Origin: Liriodendron chinense
Lineage: Eukaryota > Streptophyta > Magnoliopsida > Magnoliales > Magnoliaceae
Assembly (NCBI GenBank): GCA_003013855.2
Contig: PVNU02002348.1
Location: 62,001-126,000, forward strand
Direction of reading: 5' to 3'
Length of the DNA stretch: 64,000 bases
Shown here: piece by piece, positions 1 through 11,875 of the stretch
Layout: each line of letters opens with the position of its first letter
Numbering within the stretch: the stretch's first letter is position 1
Notes under the pieces: model-generated
The model's input: the letters and a program-made list of their open reading frames with translations, nothing else
What the model was told of the DNA's origin: nothing
Database searches by the model: none
Made by a program: the position numbers and the translations under genes

Positions 1-708
1 TTACATGTTTTTCTTTAGTTTTTCTTTCAATTCTAGTTATAGTATAACAATGCTCAGCTACAAGCTCTCAGCTATGGCTGAGAGGTGAAACTTGTAGCTA
101 ATTTCATGTTTAATTCAGTTTGATTCAAGTACCTTTACTTCAAAGTTGGATTTTAAATGTTCTAGTTTGAATAAAGTTGATATTTTTAGAAGTTTTATGA
201 GAGTTCATGTGCTTCGGACATGGATTCCTTGCAATTCTCTGAGATTATCATGAATGTTGTGATTAGATTCAAATTATGGTAACCCTTAAACAAGCCATAG
301 TCCATAGGCATGGTTGTTACTTCGAAGGCTACATATTTGAATGTTATATGTTTGAATAAGGACTAGAACTTGAATTCCTAGCTTAAGTGGGATTGAATAT
401 GCTTCAATGTTTTATCTTCCAACTAGATGAGAGATAGAACTTCGAATCTATTTGTGTCTTATGCTTGGATTAATGGATTAACATGAGATTGCTATGAGTG
501 GATCCTTAATGCCTTAGTTTTTTATCTCATATTAATTAGATTTTCTTAAGTTACCGTTTAGTCTAGTTTTCATAATTGAAATTCTAAATCACTCAAATCC
601 AAGTTGCTGGAATAGTTTAGAACTATTTACCTAATTCCCTGTGGATCGACCTCAGTCTTACCGAGATTTATTACTACAACGCAGCCTTGCACTTGAGGCG
701 AGCGAACA
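1..708 (+). repeat. Athila-like LTR, right-hand part, cut by the window edge
   Basis: This is the 3' portion of an LTR of the family seen repeatedly in the window. It contains the landmark TGGCTGAGAGGTGAA (cf. 1660-1675 and 25405-25425), the U5 motif CCCTGTGGATCGACC with a hairpin at 637-665, and the family end GAGGCGAGCGAACA at 695-708. No primer-binding site follows, so it is either a solo LTR or the 3' LTR of an element lying to the left of the window. The TSD cannot be tested. Confidence 0.85.
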
Positions 709-942
709 ATTACAACTTGAAATACACTAAGACATAAAACACTAAGCAATACTCCTCTAGATTGCTCCCCCATAACCTATCAACCCTTACAACACAAAAC
801 AAAAAGCTTGTTTTGATTGGACTTGATCTTTCTCCCCTTTTTTTTCAGCAAGTGACAAACCAATCTCTCCCCCTTAATGATACATCAATTAAGTTTACGG
901 AATGAGAGATTAGAGTGTCACAATTATAACTATCAGCACATG
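709..942. other. Intervening non-coding DNA
   Basis: An AT-rich stretch between two LTRs. I see no ORF, tandem repeat or recognisable element. Together with 2290-2521 it is the pre-insertion target of solo LTR S1. A short repeated phrase (ACACTAAG) occurs at 726-733 and 750-757. Confidence 0.4.
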
Positions 943-947
943 CTAAG

Positions 948-2284
948 TGTTGAGCTTCCAATTTATACATATTCTTGTCCATTGCATCGCATTATATGCA
1001 TGGTTTACATGCTTAAAAGACCCATCTAATAAATGTTTTGTGAATGCAGGAATGAGAGAGAGACTTCACTCCATTGATACTTAAAAGACCCATTTAGGAG
1101 TCTTGGATGAAGACCCAAGGAGGGACCAAAGAAAGAAGAAAGTAAGGAGAGGAGAGAGAAGAAGAAAGAAAGAAAGAAAATGTAAAAAGGAGAGGTCTGA
1201 CCGGTCATGACCGGTTGACCAAGGGAGCCACGACCGGTCTTGACCAGTCGGCCACCCTACTGCCCACTTTGAATCAACGCTGGAACAAGGACCAGCCTGG
1301 TCCGATCGGTCAAGACTGGTCGGCCATACAGCCTTGACCAGTCAAGACCGGTCGGCCAGTGTGTTTTCTACACAATTACAGCAGCTTGCTCAACAAGCTC
1401 TAAAAATCCATGCGCTGTGCGTAAGTGTTGCGCAATTTTGAAAGTTCCAGAGTTGGTGGGACTCTAAATCTATAAAAGGACACCTAGGGATTGAAGCTAA
1501 GGCATCATACAAGATCAGGAACTTCGTGGGAGGTGTAGAGGATCGTCATGGAGCGTCTACAACTCTCCCAAATCTGATTTTTTTTTTTTATGCTTTTAGT
1601 TAGTTTTTCATTGTTTCTAATTAAAGCATGATAATGCTCAGCTAGAACCTCTTAACTAAGGCTAAGAGGTGAAGCTTATGGGTAGGTATCATGTTGAATT
1701 CATTTTAATTCAAGTATTTTACTTTAAGTTGGATTTTAAGTTCTAGTTTGAATAAAAGTTGGTATTTTTAGATGTTTTATGAGAGTTCATGTGCTTCGGA
1801 CATCGGTTCCTTGCAATTCTCTCAGATTATTATGTTTGGATTGTTTAAATTCGATTTATAGTAACCCTTGAACTTACCATAGTCTATTGGCATGGTCGTT
1901 GCTTCGAAGGCTACATGTTTGGCTTCTACGTGCTTCATTAGAACTAGAATCTTATTTTTCAACTTGAGTGGAGATTGTTTGTGTTTGAATGTTGAATCTT
2001 CCAACTAGAAGAGAGATAGAACTTCAATTCTAGTTGTATTTATGCTTGGATGAATGAATTCACATGGGACTATTACAAGTGGATCCTTGAAGCCTTAGTT
2101 CCGTTTAAATTACAGATTTTACAAGTTACTATTTTAAGTTAGTTTATGAACTTAAAATCCTAAATTAATTAAATTTGAAGTTGCTGGAATAATTAGAATT
2201 GGTTTACCTAATTCCCTGTGGATCGACCTCGGTCTTACCGAGTTATTACTACATCGCAAGCCTTGCACTTGAGGTGAGCGAACA
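948..2284 (+). repeat. Solo LTR S1, Athila-like, 1337 bp, TSD CTAAG
   Basis: It begins TGTTGAGC and ends GTGAGCGAACA, the terminal signature of this LTR family. It is flanked by identical 5-bp copies of CTAAG at 943-947 and 2285-2289. There is no primer-binding site or coding region beside it, so it is most simply a solo LTR left by LTR-LTR recombination. Inside are a cluster of GACCGGTC-type palindromes (about 1199-1350), a TATA box (1471-1477) and the U5 motif (2214-2242). Its length is close to the LTRs of element F (1338 and 1337 bp). Confidence 0.93.
1471..1477 (+). promoter_or_regulatory. TATA box of solo LTR S1
   Basis: TATAAAAGGACACCTAGGG starts here. The same box followed by GGACACC is present in the other LTRs of the family (25227, 34002, 45400, 59726, 19796), which supports a conserved core promoter. 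Confidence 0.8.
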
Positions 2285-2289
2285 CTAAG

Positions 2290-2521
2290 GAGAGTATATG
2301 GTGAACGAACATTAAAACATAGAGCATGTAAGGAACATGATCAATAAGAAAATGTAACTATCTATGCATAGTTGATCATGCATAATTGGTCATTCTAACA
2401 TAAACATTAAAACAAATGACCAAGGCATATATTAACATACATTAAGCATAAAATTCAGTAAGATTAACTAATTTAAACCGGGTGATAGTATAACATTAAA
2501 AGTTACCAATCAAGACATAGG
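2290..2521. other. Intervening non-coding DNA between S1 and element A
   Basis: AT-rich sequence with no ORF or repeat that I recognise. It ends at the CTAAA target site of element A and would have been contiguous with 12466 onward before A inserted. Confidence 0.4.
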
Positions 2522-2526
2522 CTAAA

Positions 2527-3685
2527 TGTTCGCTTCCCCAAGTGTAGGGTTGCGATGTAGTAATAATCTCGGTAAGACCGAGGTCGATCCACAGGGACTT
2601 GTGTAGGAATTCACAAAACACTTCTAATAGTTTCTACTGAAGAACTACCAAAACAAAATTTGGTAATTTGATGTAGAGAGATATTTTGAACTAAACTGAA
2701 GGTAATCAATTAATAAAAAGGCACTAGGGGTTCAAGGATCCACTTGTAACAATCCTTAATGCTCAATTCGTTGTGGTTTCTCACTTTCTCAACTAGAATC
2801 GAAATTAAGTCCTATCTAGCCGGATGATAGAGCAGTTAAACCAAATAATATGTCATATGTGTGGATCATGTACATGATTCTCTTAATGCAAGCTAGGACA
2901 TGAGCACACTCAATTGCATAGGTCAGGTCCCAATTCCAATAGGTTAAGATCACAACCATAATCATCATTAAACCCTGTCACAAGATAAAACTAGATCATG
3001 ATTTGATCCTGATCCAAATCACATACACAATCTTACATAATCCAGATTTTCCTGAAAAATAGAACTTTGGCATGAAGCTCCCACATGAAGATCATAGATC
3101 TAGAGCATATTGAATCCAATTCCTCGGATCATACAGGTTTAGACTAGCTCAAAACAATTAAGAACTCAAGCAATTCTTCTAAACATCTATGAGTCATCAT
3201 AAGATTAAGAAAAAACTACTTATAACTTTATTTAAACTTCAAACCATTGTTCTTCACTAATAATCCAACTTAAAACCAAATCAAACAAATTGAAACATCT
3301 TAGACTCACTACAAGCTTCACCTCTTAGTCTTAGCTAAGAGGTTTAGCCGTTCATAATCCAAGGAAACATGAAAACAACTAAACAAAGCATAAAACTAGA
3401 AAAACAAACTAGGAGGAGTTGTAGAACTCCGAATTCGACTTCCGCCATCTCCCATCGTGCTCAATCACTTCTAAGATGCCTTAGGAAAGAGCCCTAGGTC
3501 CCCTTTGACGCTTGGTCTTGTGATCTTCAATGCTTGTAAATAGCTCCTTTAAGCCTTCAATTGATGAGTCCTCTCTCTCATTCCTTCATTCACAAAACCA
3601 TGCATTAGTTGGGTCTTTAATCATGTATTTCAATCATAGTTAACGATAAAGTGGGGTTAGAATATGCACATTTAAAAGCTCAACA
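2527..3685 (-). repeat. Element A 3' LTR, shortened (1159 bp)
   Basis: It runs TGTTCGCTTCCCC on the plus strand to GAGCTCAACA-type at 3685, which is TGTTGAGC... to ...GCGAACA on the element's strand. It is 402 bp shorter than the 5' LTR. The junction near 3505 joins the text next to the TATA box directly to sequence that lies beyond the palindrome cluster in the 5' LTR, so the TATA box and all GACCGGTC repeats are lost. The U5 motif is intact at 2568-2596. Confidence 0.93.
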
Positions 3686-4821
3686 CACCGCCCAACCAGC
3701 ATTTTGCTAGTCCAGAGCAAAACATGCGTGAAACCAATTTCATTCTTCAAAAACCCAACTCTCCTTCAGAAACCATGTTTCTATATATTTAATGATATGC
3801 GATTGCAAGAATCAGGAAAACTTAGTGATAGAAGTTGAGACCTTAACCTTCTCATAACATAACAAGCACTTATATGAAATTCCCACTGATTAATTGATAA
3901 ATAGAAGAATCCAAACAATTTAACCTAGCATGCTCGGTGAATATTAATCTCATGGATTTTCGGAATTACCTTCCTTGTGAATTACTTAAGGTATGGATTC
4001 AACAGTGTATAGATCAACAACAAGCCTATGACAGGAATTTGCCTTACCATCCTTCTGACGGCTTTCACACTACGTCCCATTTTCGGCTTTGGTTACGGGT
4101 AGACCATCCCCCGGTTGGTAATAGGTAGCCCTTTTCAGAATTTTCCACCATATTCTCCATCATTCCCATATTTTCATCCTTCCTTTCCGTTTTCTTTCAT
4201 CAGATAGGATTTTTAGAAATCCATATCTTTCGTTATTTTCCCATGGACAAGGATGGACAAAGTACCCCAGTTTGGTTTCTCAACACCCCAAATCCAAACT
4301 TAATCAACCCACAATTCTACATAATCCTTTCAAAGCGTGAGAATCGTGTAATGTGAGCTAGTTGTAAAGGTGTTTAGAAATTCTATCAATCATAAAAATA
4401 GGGGAATTCACATATAAAACTAGTATCTTAGAGATTGCTTAAGGTATTCAACTTCACTCACTTTACTTTTCCTTTTTCTTATACTCACACCATCCCAAAT
4501 GCATATAAATAAAGTTTTCCACCGGAGTTTTGAAATTTTGAAAAATTGAACAAGTTCCTACATAATTACTCGAGATGTGACAAAACACTGGATTCATCTT
4601 AGTGATCTTACACCCCCCAACCAAATCTTGCATTGTCCTCAATGGAAAAGATATGTAATGAGCAAAACATGAGAGCAATTATAAAATAAAGGGAGTGAGG
4701 AATGATAGTACCTGAGAGAAAAGTGAAATTCTACCTCTTTCGAACAAACCTATGAAAAAAAGTAAACAAAAGCAATAAAATCCTAATCCTAACTACTCTA
4801 TACATCCATCAGACTAGGAGA
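3686..4821 (-). other. Element A 3' non-coding region with two polypurine tracts
   Basis: About 1.1 kb between integrase and LTR holds no ORF of note. Two G-rich (element-strand) tracts flank it: one next to the LTR (about 3686-3705, reading GGTTGGGCGGTG) and one near 4612-4630 (GGTTGGGGGG), the latter followed by a conserved 'ACATTGAGGACAATG' phrase. The same layout recurs in elements B, D and F. The tract next to the LTR is the likely plus-strand primer. No envelope-like gene is visible. Confidence 0.75.
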
Positions 4822-5965
4822 TCAAACATCCTGATACATAGGAGCAGTCAGAGGTATGGACATACCTTTTGAAGAAAACTTCTCAAAGAACGGCTTTAAT
4901 CGCTGACCATTCGCTTTAAAGATGTTGTCGTTCCTTCGATTTAACAACTCGACGGTCCCATATGGGTAGACAGATTTTACAATGTAGGGACCGGTCCATC
5001 GAGATCTTAATTTCCTTGAAAATAAGTGTAAACGAGAATTATACATAAGGACTTTTTGATTAATCGTGAAAGTCTTACGAAGAATGTTCTTATCATGGAA
5101 TACTTTCGTTTTGTCCTTGTAAATTCTTGCATTTTCATATGCTTCGTTCCGGAGTTCCACAAGTTCATTCAATTGAAGTTTGCGCAACGAGCTAGCTTTG
5201 TTAGAATCAAAATTCATCTTCTTTATTGCCCAATAAGCCCTATGTTCCAACTCCATGGGCAAGTGACAAGCTTTTCCATAGACAAGTCTATAGAGAGACA
5301 TTTTAATGGGGGTCTTGAAAGCGGTACAGTAAGCCTAGAGTGCATTGATAAGTCGAAGCGACCAATCCTTGCGATTGGGGTTCACCGTTTTCTCCAAAAT
5401 ATGTTTAATTTCCCTATTGGATGTCTCAGCTTGTCCACTCGTTTGTGGGTGATAGGGAGTGCTCACTTTGTGATTTACGCCATATTTCTTCATTAAGGCT
5501 TCAAATGGGCCATTACAAAAGTGAGACCCTCCATCACTTATGACGATTCGAGGTGTTCCAAACCGGGAAAGAATATTCTCTTTTAAGAAACGAATGATTG
5601 TTTTATGGTCATTATTCCGGCATGGAATCGCCTCGACCCATTTGGACATATAGTCAACGGCAAGCAAGATATATATGTTTCCAAAAGAAGATGGGAATGG
5701 ACCCATGAAATCGATGCCCCAACAATAAAAAATTTCGATTATTAAGATGGGATTGAGTGTCATCATATTTCTACAGGAGATTCCTCCCAATTTCTGACAA
5801 GGCTCATATGTTTTACAAAACTCATGGGTGTCCTTGAACATAGTGGGCTAATAAAACCCACATTGTAGAATTTTGGCGGTGGTCTTCTTAGCCGAAAAGT
5901 GGCCACCACACACATGAGAATGACAAAAGGAGATGATACTGTGTTGCTCATCATCCGGCACACAT
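4822..5965 (-). pseudogene. Element A integrase (broken)
   Basis: This is the integrase end of the Athila pol polyprotein, which would insert the cDNA into the host chromosome. Visible in order are the HHCC zinc-binding segment (about 5965-5780), the core with WGIDFMGPF, ISDGGSHFCN and SGQAETSNREIK supplying the D, D and E residues, and the C-terminal region ending at 4822. In-frame TAG codons interrupt it near 5845 and 5334, each where copies B and F have TGG (Trp). Otherwise the reading frame is well kept. Confidence 0.9.
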
Positions 5966-7479
5966 CTCCTTATAATTTGATCGAGACAATACTTGAATAA
6001 GTAAGGATCGTCCCATAGGAATTTTCTCACCTCGTTGAAGAACTTATCTCTATCTTGCTTTTTCCAATGTGTTGGAGTTGTACCTGTAGCAAGATAGTTA
6101 GCAATGTCCGCATACCAAGGCGATTGGGAGATTTTAAACAGTTGTTCATCAGGGAACATGTCATTAATCGCAGTCGTCTCAGGGGAATCGGTGAGAACAA
6201 GTCGAGAGAGGTGATCAACCACTACATTTTCTACTCCTTTCTTGTCACGTATCTCTATGTCAAATTCTTGGAGTAGAAGGATCCATCTTAACAACCGTGG
6301 TTTAGCATCCTTCTTAGAGAGAAGGTACTTAAGCGCGGCATGGTCGGTGAATATGATGATCTTGGATCCAATCAAGTAGGACCTAAACTTGTCCAAGGCA
6401 AAAACTACGGCTAAAAGTTCTTTTTCTGTAGTAGTGTAGTTTACTTGGGCTGAGTTTAAGGTTTTACTTGCATGGTAGATAACACATGGCTTCTTCTCTT
6501 TTCTTTGGCCTAGCACAGCCCCAATAGCATAGTCACTTACATCGCACATAATTACAAAAGGAAGGCTCCAATCAGGTGGTTGCATTATGGGAGCACATGT
6601 CAATATACCTTTAACTTTGGTAAAGGCATTTTAACAATCTTCATTCCACTCGAAGGAGTTCTCCTTTTGAAATAGGTTATATAAAGGGCGAGAGAGTGAA
6701 CTGAAGTCCTTTATGAACCGTCTATAAAATCCGGCGTGTCCTAAAAAGGACTGCACATCTCTTATGCTTTTGGGTGGTGGAAGGTTAGAGATGAGATCAA
6801 TTTTAGCTTTGTCCACCTCGATTCCGTTTTGTGAGACTATGTGACCAAGTACAATTCCCTTTTGAACCATGAAGTGACATTTCTCCCAATTCAACACAAG
6901 GTTCTTCTCTTCACATCTTTTCAACACAGATTTCAAGTGCATAAGGCACTCATCAAAGCTACAACCAAATACCGAGAAATCATCCATGAAGACTTCGAGA
7001 ATTGTCCCCACCATATTAGAAAAGATACTCATCATACAATGTTGAAAAGTGGTAGGGGGATTGCATAGTCCAAACGGCATCCGTCGATAGGCGAAAGTGC
7101 CGAATGGACATGTGAATGTAGTCTTTTCTTGGTCTTCTAGGGCGATCTCTATTTGGTTGTACCCTGAATAGCCATCAAGGAAGCAAAAATGGGAATGACC
7201 CGCCAACCTTTCTAAAATTTGATCAACAAATGGTAGGGGGAAGTGGTCTTTCCTTGTAACTGTGTTTAGCTTCCTGTAGTCGATGCACATTCTCTAACCG
7301 GTAGTGACTCTGGTTAGTACAAGTTCATTATTGGCATTGGCTACAGTGGTTATTCCGTATTTCTTAGGCACCACTTGAGTTGGGCTCAACCATTGACTAT
7401 CGGATATTGGGTAAATAATACCCACATCCAATAGTTTCACCACTTCGGCCTTAATCACATCCTTTATGTTTGGATTGAG
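5966..7479 (-). pseudogene. Element A reverse transcriptase and RNase H (broken)
   Basis: The RT part (7470-6631) shows FCFLDGYSGYNQI, RRMPFGLC and the catalytic FMDDFSVFG. The RNase H part follows (6603-6180) with DVSDYAIGAVLGQ, EKELLAVVFALDKFR and TDHAALKYLLS. Stops break it: TAG in place of Trp just before CIDYRKLN (near 7291) and TAA in place of Gln after WNEDC (near 6630). The enzyme would copy element RNA into cDNA and remove the RNA strand. Confidence 0.92.
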
Positions 7480-8425
7480 TCATCTTTGTGGTTGCCTAGA
7501 TGTCTTCGCATTCTCCTCAAGGTGTATGTGATGAGTATAAATCAGTGGGTCTATGCCTTTGAGATCCGCAATCGACCATCTAATGGCACTCTTATGCTCT
7601 ATTAGAGTGACTATTAGCCTACTCTCTTGTTCCTCATCCAAGTGGAAAGAAATCACCACCGGATATGTCTCATCTTGACCTAAATATACATATTTCAGTT
7701 CACTTGGTAATGGTTTTAGGTCGAGTGTTGGTGCCTTGATATTGGATGTGAGGGGCTTGTTCTCGTTTAAGGGCAAAGGCTCGAATAGTGCCCTCCATTT
7801 TTTGTTATCAAGTACCAGCATCACATCTAAAATGGCATCCACCTCTCGTATTGTGTCATCATTTATCTCATGAGAGTGGGCCACACATGCCTCCAAAGGG
7901 TTAGGATATAATGTCAGGGGGAATGTATCCTCCACGAATGATTCAATCAAATTTATCTCGTGGATCTCATCATCAACTTCCCATGGTTGTTTGCATAAAT
8001 CAAATATATTCAGCTCAAGTGTCATATTTCCAAAGGACATTTGTACAAGCCCGTTTCTACAATTGATAATCGCATTTGAAGTAGCTAGGAAAAGGGCGGC
8101 CAAGTATGACGAGAATTTGAGCACCGGTACCGATCACAGGATGTGTATCCAAGACAATAAAGTCTACTGGGTAGTAGAATTTATCCACTTGAACCAAGAC
8201 ATCCTCAATCACTCATCTCGGTATATGAATAGATCTATCAACAAATTGGAGTGTGGTTTTGGTGGGTTTCAATTCACCTAACCTAAGTTGTTCATAAACC
8301 GAGTATGGAATGAGGTTAACACTTGCCCCTAAATTAAGTAAGGCTTGTTTAATCCGGTAGTCTCCTATGATGCATGAGATGGTTGGACTACCCGGATCCT
8401 TGTATTTTTGGGGCACCTCTTGTTT
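7480..8425 (-). pseudogene. Element A aspartic protease region (broken, active-site Asp changed)
   Basis: This retropepsin-like domain would mature Gag-Pol. The active-site segment reads LLNLGASVNLIP on the minus strand near 8340, where element B has LLDLGASVN, so the catalytic Asp is Asn here (GAT to AAT). A TGA replaces a Gly codon after SIHIPR (near 8212), an extra base shifts the frame in GRPFLATSN (near 8100), and a TGA replaces Arg at 7480. The linker to RT is recognisable by comparison with copies B and F. Confidence 0.85.
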
Positions 8426-10217
8426 GATAATGGCACTCAAATTCTCACTCAAAAGTACTTTGTTGTGAACACTGTGTTTCCTTTTGACTATGCACAATTC
8501 CTTTATAAATTTGGCATAGGATGGTATTTGCTTTATGACATCCAACAACGGGATGTTGATCTTCACCTGCTTAAAAACCTCTAAAATTTTCAGGTTTTTG
8601 TCTAAAGGTTTGGGTGAAATCATCCTTTGGAGAAATGGGGCAACCGGCTTGTATCGCCTTTCCGGTTCTTTCTCTTGTCGAGTGTTGTTTGAGTTATCAT
8701 CCTCTTTGGAATTTTTCGGATCATTAGGCTTTGGGGCCTTCACCGGATTGGATTTATCAATTATTTTCCCACTTCTCAAAGTGGTGATAGCTTGAACATG
8801 CTCCGTATGTTGGGAGGAGGAGCTTGGGTCTTGTATCTCAAATTGAGTCCTTGGGTTAGGAAGAGATTGAGCAGGAAGTGTGCCTTTCTCCCTAACACTG
8901 AGGTGAGATTCAACTCTAGCCATTGAGGTTTTCAAGTCATTGATGGCTTGAGTTGAATTTTGATTAAATTTCAATTGCTCTTGCATTAACCCATCAATTT
9001 TCAGAGAATTAGTCTTGTTATACTCAGCTTGAACCGATATGAATGCACCCAACATCTTCTTTAGCGTAGCTTTTGGTGTAATGACTAGGGATAGACCTAG
9101 TAAAAGTTGAGCTTGAGGGGTATTGTTTCGCAGTGGCTCCATTCCTCCAACTGAAGTTGGGATGGTTCTTCTAACTAGAATTATACGTGTTTGAGTTTGG
9201 AGCACTAAATTGCTGTTGATAACTGTTTATGACATTTGATTGTTCTTGTAAGATATCTTGGACTGCTGAAATTGTGGGACAATCTTATGTTGCATGTTGA
9301 TTTCCGTTACAAATTTCACAAACAGTTTCAACGTCTTTTGAGTTGATTGTCTCTCCTTTCTTTAATTCCATGGCCTCGACTTTTCTTGTGAGGCTAGCCA
9401 CACGTGCACTTATGTTATCTTCTTCTAAGAGGACATAAATTCCTCCTTTTTCCTTTTGTTGGCCAGTTTTGGAATTTGTTGGTCTAGATGTATGCCAAGA
9501 CTGTGCATTCTCGGCCAACTCATCAAAATAGTCACATGCTTCCTCAGCTTCCTTATTCATGAATTCTCCATTACACATCATCTCTACGAATTGGCGCATG
9601 GGTGAAGTCAGTCCTTCATAGAAAAAGCTTATAACCCGCCAAATTTCGTAGCCATGATGTGGGCATGCATTTAATAAGTCCTTAAACCTCTCCCAACATT
9701 GGAAGAAAGTTTTATCCCCCTTTTGGGCAAAATTCATGATAAGGCACCTCAACATGTTCATTTTGTGAGTAGGGAAGAACTTTTTAATGAACTCCCTAGA
9801 CATCTCAGTCCATGTGCCAATTGATTGTGGCCTTAATGCATGAAGCCAACCTTTAACTTTATCTTTAAGGGTAAAAGGAAATAATTTAAGTCTCACTACA
9901 TCATCAGTTACATTTGCAAAGTGCATGGTGGTTATCACCTCATCAAATTCCTTAAGGTGTTGATAGGCACTTTCACTGTCTAGTCCATGGAATCTTGGGA
10001 GGAGTTGGATTACTCCCGATTTTAAATCTACGTTCCCTGCATTTTGTGGAAAAATTATGCATGAGGGAGTGCTCGCTCTTACTGGTTGTAAGTAATCACG
10101 TAATGTTCTGGGTCGGGGAACATTCTCAACCACATTCTCTCCCGTTTCGGTTTGGTTTTGGCCCAGATTTTGATTGGCCATAGGATTTAGTTGATTTTCA
10201 ACCATACTTTCAGACAA
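8426..10217 (-). pseudogene. Element A gag (broken)
   Basis: Gag would form the particle and package RNA. The first open stretch (10217-9285, 310 aa) starts MSESMVENQ and contains the gag core (WLHALRP, FFPTHKMNMLR, CWERFKDLLNACPHHGYE). It ends inside a CX2CX4HX4C zinc knuckle, because a TAA replaces the Gln codon (CAA in copies B and F). A frameshift follows, then the C-terminal gag/linker part continues to about 8426 (SVREKGTLPAQ, TTLRSGKIIDKSNPVKAPKP). Unlike B and F it keeps Gln at the position matching their stop codon 54. Confidence 0.9.
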
Positions 10218-10875
10218 AATTGGAGAATTTAAAAGTCTCTTAGCATGTGGCTCTCTATCAATTCCTTCTACTATTCCCCCTTCACTAATGAGTCAGCTAT
10301 TAGAATCCTGAGCCCAATGTGGCATGCAAATCCTAAAAAAAAATGAAACAAGAAAAGAATTCTTCCTTCCTTCCTTTACTCCTCTCTAAAACCGAAGCAC
10401 AAGGTGTCTTACAATGGCTGAGCCAGAAGCAAGGATAGAGACCGATTTCTCCTGGTCAATAGGGGTTCAGAGAACTCCCCACCCACTCTTTGAGTCTTTT
10501 GAGAAAAGTGCAGAAAAAGAAGGAAGAGGAATAGGATTGAGAAGAGAAATCTCTGAGCACAAGGTGATCCAAGACGGCAGTGCCGACCAATAGGAATCAA
10601 GGCAGCACAAGGCCAACCTATCAGAGATCCAAAAAGGAGTCTCCACCCACTCTACAAGAGATGAATATGATAGGAAAGAAGAGGAGAAGAAGAAGAGTAA
10701 GGTTAGAAAGATAAAACCTGATTTGAGAACTTAAGATGCCTACTTCTTCTTCAATCTTCCTAAAAATCCTTACAAAAGAAAAAAAAATCAAAATAAAACA
10801 AACTAAGTTAATAGAAGAGTCCTAAAAATCTCAAATAGATACTATTTTCAGAAATTTTGTGATAAACCGTCAAAG
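10218..10875 (-). other. Element A 5' leader
   Basis: The transcribed, untranslated stretch between primer-binding site and gag. It is pyrimidine-rich on the element strand and matches the leaders of B (26226-26895) and F (46398-47063), including the phrase GGGTGGGGAGTTCTCTGAAC. I cannot identify a packaging signal by eye. Confidence 0.6.
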
Positions 10876-10893
10876 TCCTCGGCAACTGCGCCA
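10876..10893 (-). promoter_or_regulatory. Element A primer-binding site, tRNA-Asp
   Basis: The plus strand reads TCCTCGGCAACTGCGCCA. It matches the 3' end of plant tRNA-Asp (TCCCCGGCAACGGCGCCA, from memory) at 16 of 18 positions. It lies 6 bp inside the 5' LTR end, as expected for the minus-strand DNA primer site. Confidence 0.9.
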
Positions 10894-10940
10894 AAAACTT
10901 ATTCGCTTCCCCAAGTGTAGGGTCACAATGTACTAATAAT

Positions 10941-10969
10941 CTCAGTAAGACTGAGGTCGATCCAAAGGG
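10941..10969 (-). promoter_or_regulatory. U5 hairpin motif, element A 5' LTR
   Basis: The plus strand reads CTCAGTAAGACTGAGG, so the element strand can fold CTCAGT with ACTGAG around a 3-nt loop. Other copies have CTCGGT/ACCGAG. Both stem sides differ here and pairing is kept. It lies about 50 nt upstream of the primer-binding site. A role in primer tRNA binding is inference. Confidence 0.6.
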
Positions 10970-11875
10970 ACTTGTGTAGGAATTCACAAAACACTTCTAA
11001 TTGTTTCTACAGAAGAACTAACTAAATAGAATTTAGTAATTTGATGTAGAGAGATATTTTGAACTAAACTGAAGGTAATCAATTAATAAAAAGGCACTAG
11101 GGGTTCAAAGTTTCACTTGTAGCAATCCTTGATGCTCAATTCGATGTGGTTTCTTACTTTCTCAACTAGAATCGAAATTAAGTCCTATCTAGCCGGATGA
11201 TAGAGCAGTTAAACCAAACAATCTGTCATATGTGTGGATCATGTACATGATTCTCTCAATGTAAGCTAGGACATGAGCACACTCAATTGCATAGGTCAAT
11301 CCCAATTCCAATAGGTTAAGATCACAACCATAATAATCATTAAACCTTGTCACAAGATAAAACTAGATCATGATTTGATCCTGATCCAAATCACATACAC
11401 AATCTTACATAATCCAGAATTTTCCGAAAAATAGAACTTTGGCATGAAGCTCCCACATGAAGATCATAGATCTAGAGCGTATTGAATCCAATTCCTCGGA
11501 TCATACAGGTCTAGATTAGCTCAAGACAATTAAGAACTCAAGCAATTCTTTTAAACATCCATGAGCCATCATAAGATTAAGAAAAAACTACTTATAACTT
11601 TATTTAAACTTCAAACCATTGTTCTTCATTAATAATCCAACTTAAAACTAAATCAAACGAATTGAAACATCTTAGATTCACTACAAGCTTCACCTCTTAG
11701 TCCTAGCTAAGAGATTTAGCCGTTCATGATCCAAAGAAACATGAAAACAACTAAACAAAGAATAAAACTAGAAAAACAAACTAAGAGGAGTTGTAGAACT
11801 TCGAATCTGACTTCCGCTGTCTCCCACCATGCTCAATCACTTATAAGATGCCTTAAGAAGGAGCCCTAGGTCCCC

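Noticed and set aside
4463..4678. Possible remnant envelope-like gene downstream of element A integrase
   Set aside because: Only a 71-codon ORF with no membrane segment or signal. The homologous frames in B, D and F are not kept.
5056..5496. Plus-strand 146-codon ORF
   Set aside because: It is the antisense shadow of the element A integrase and has no protein-like content of its own.
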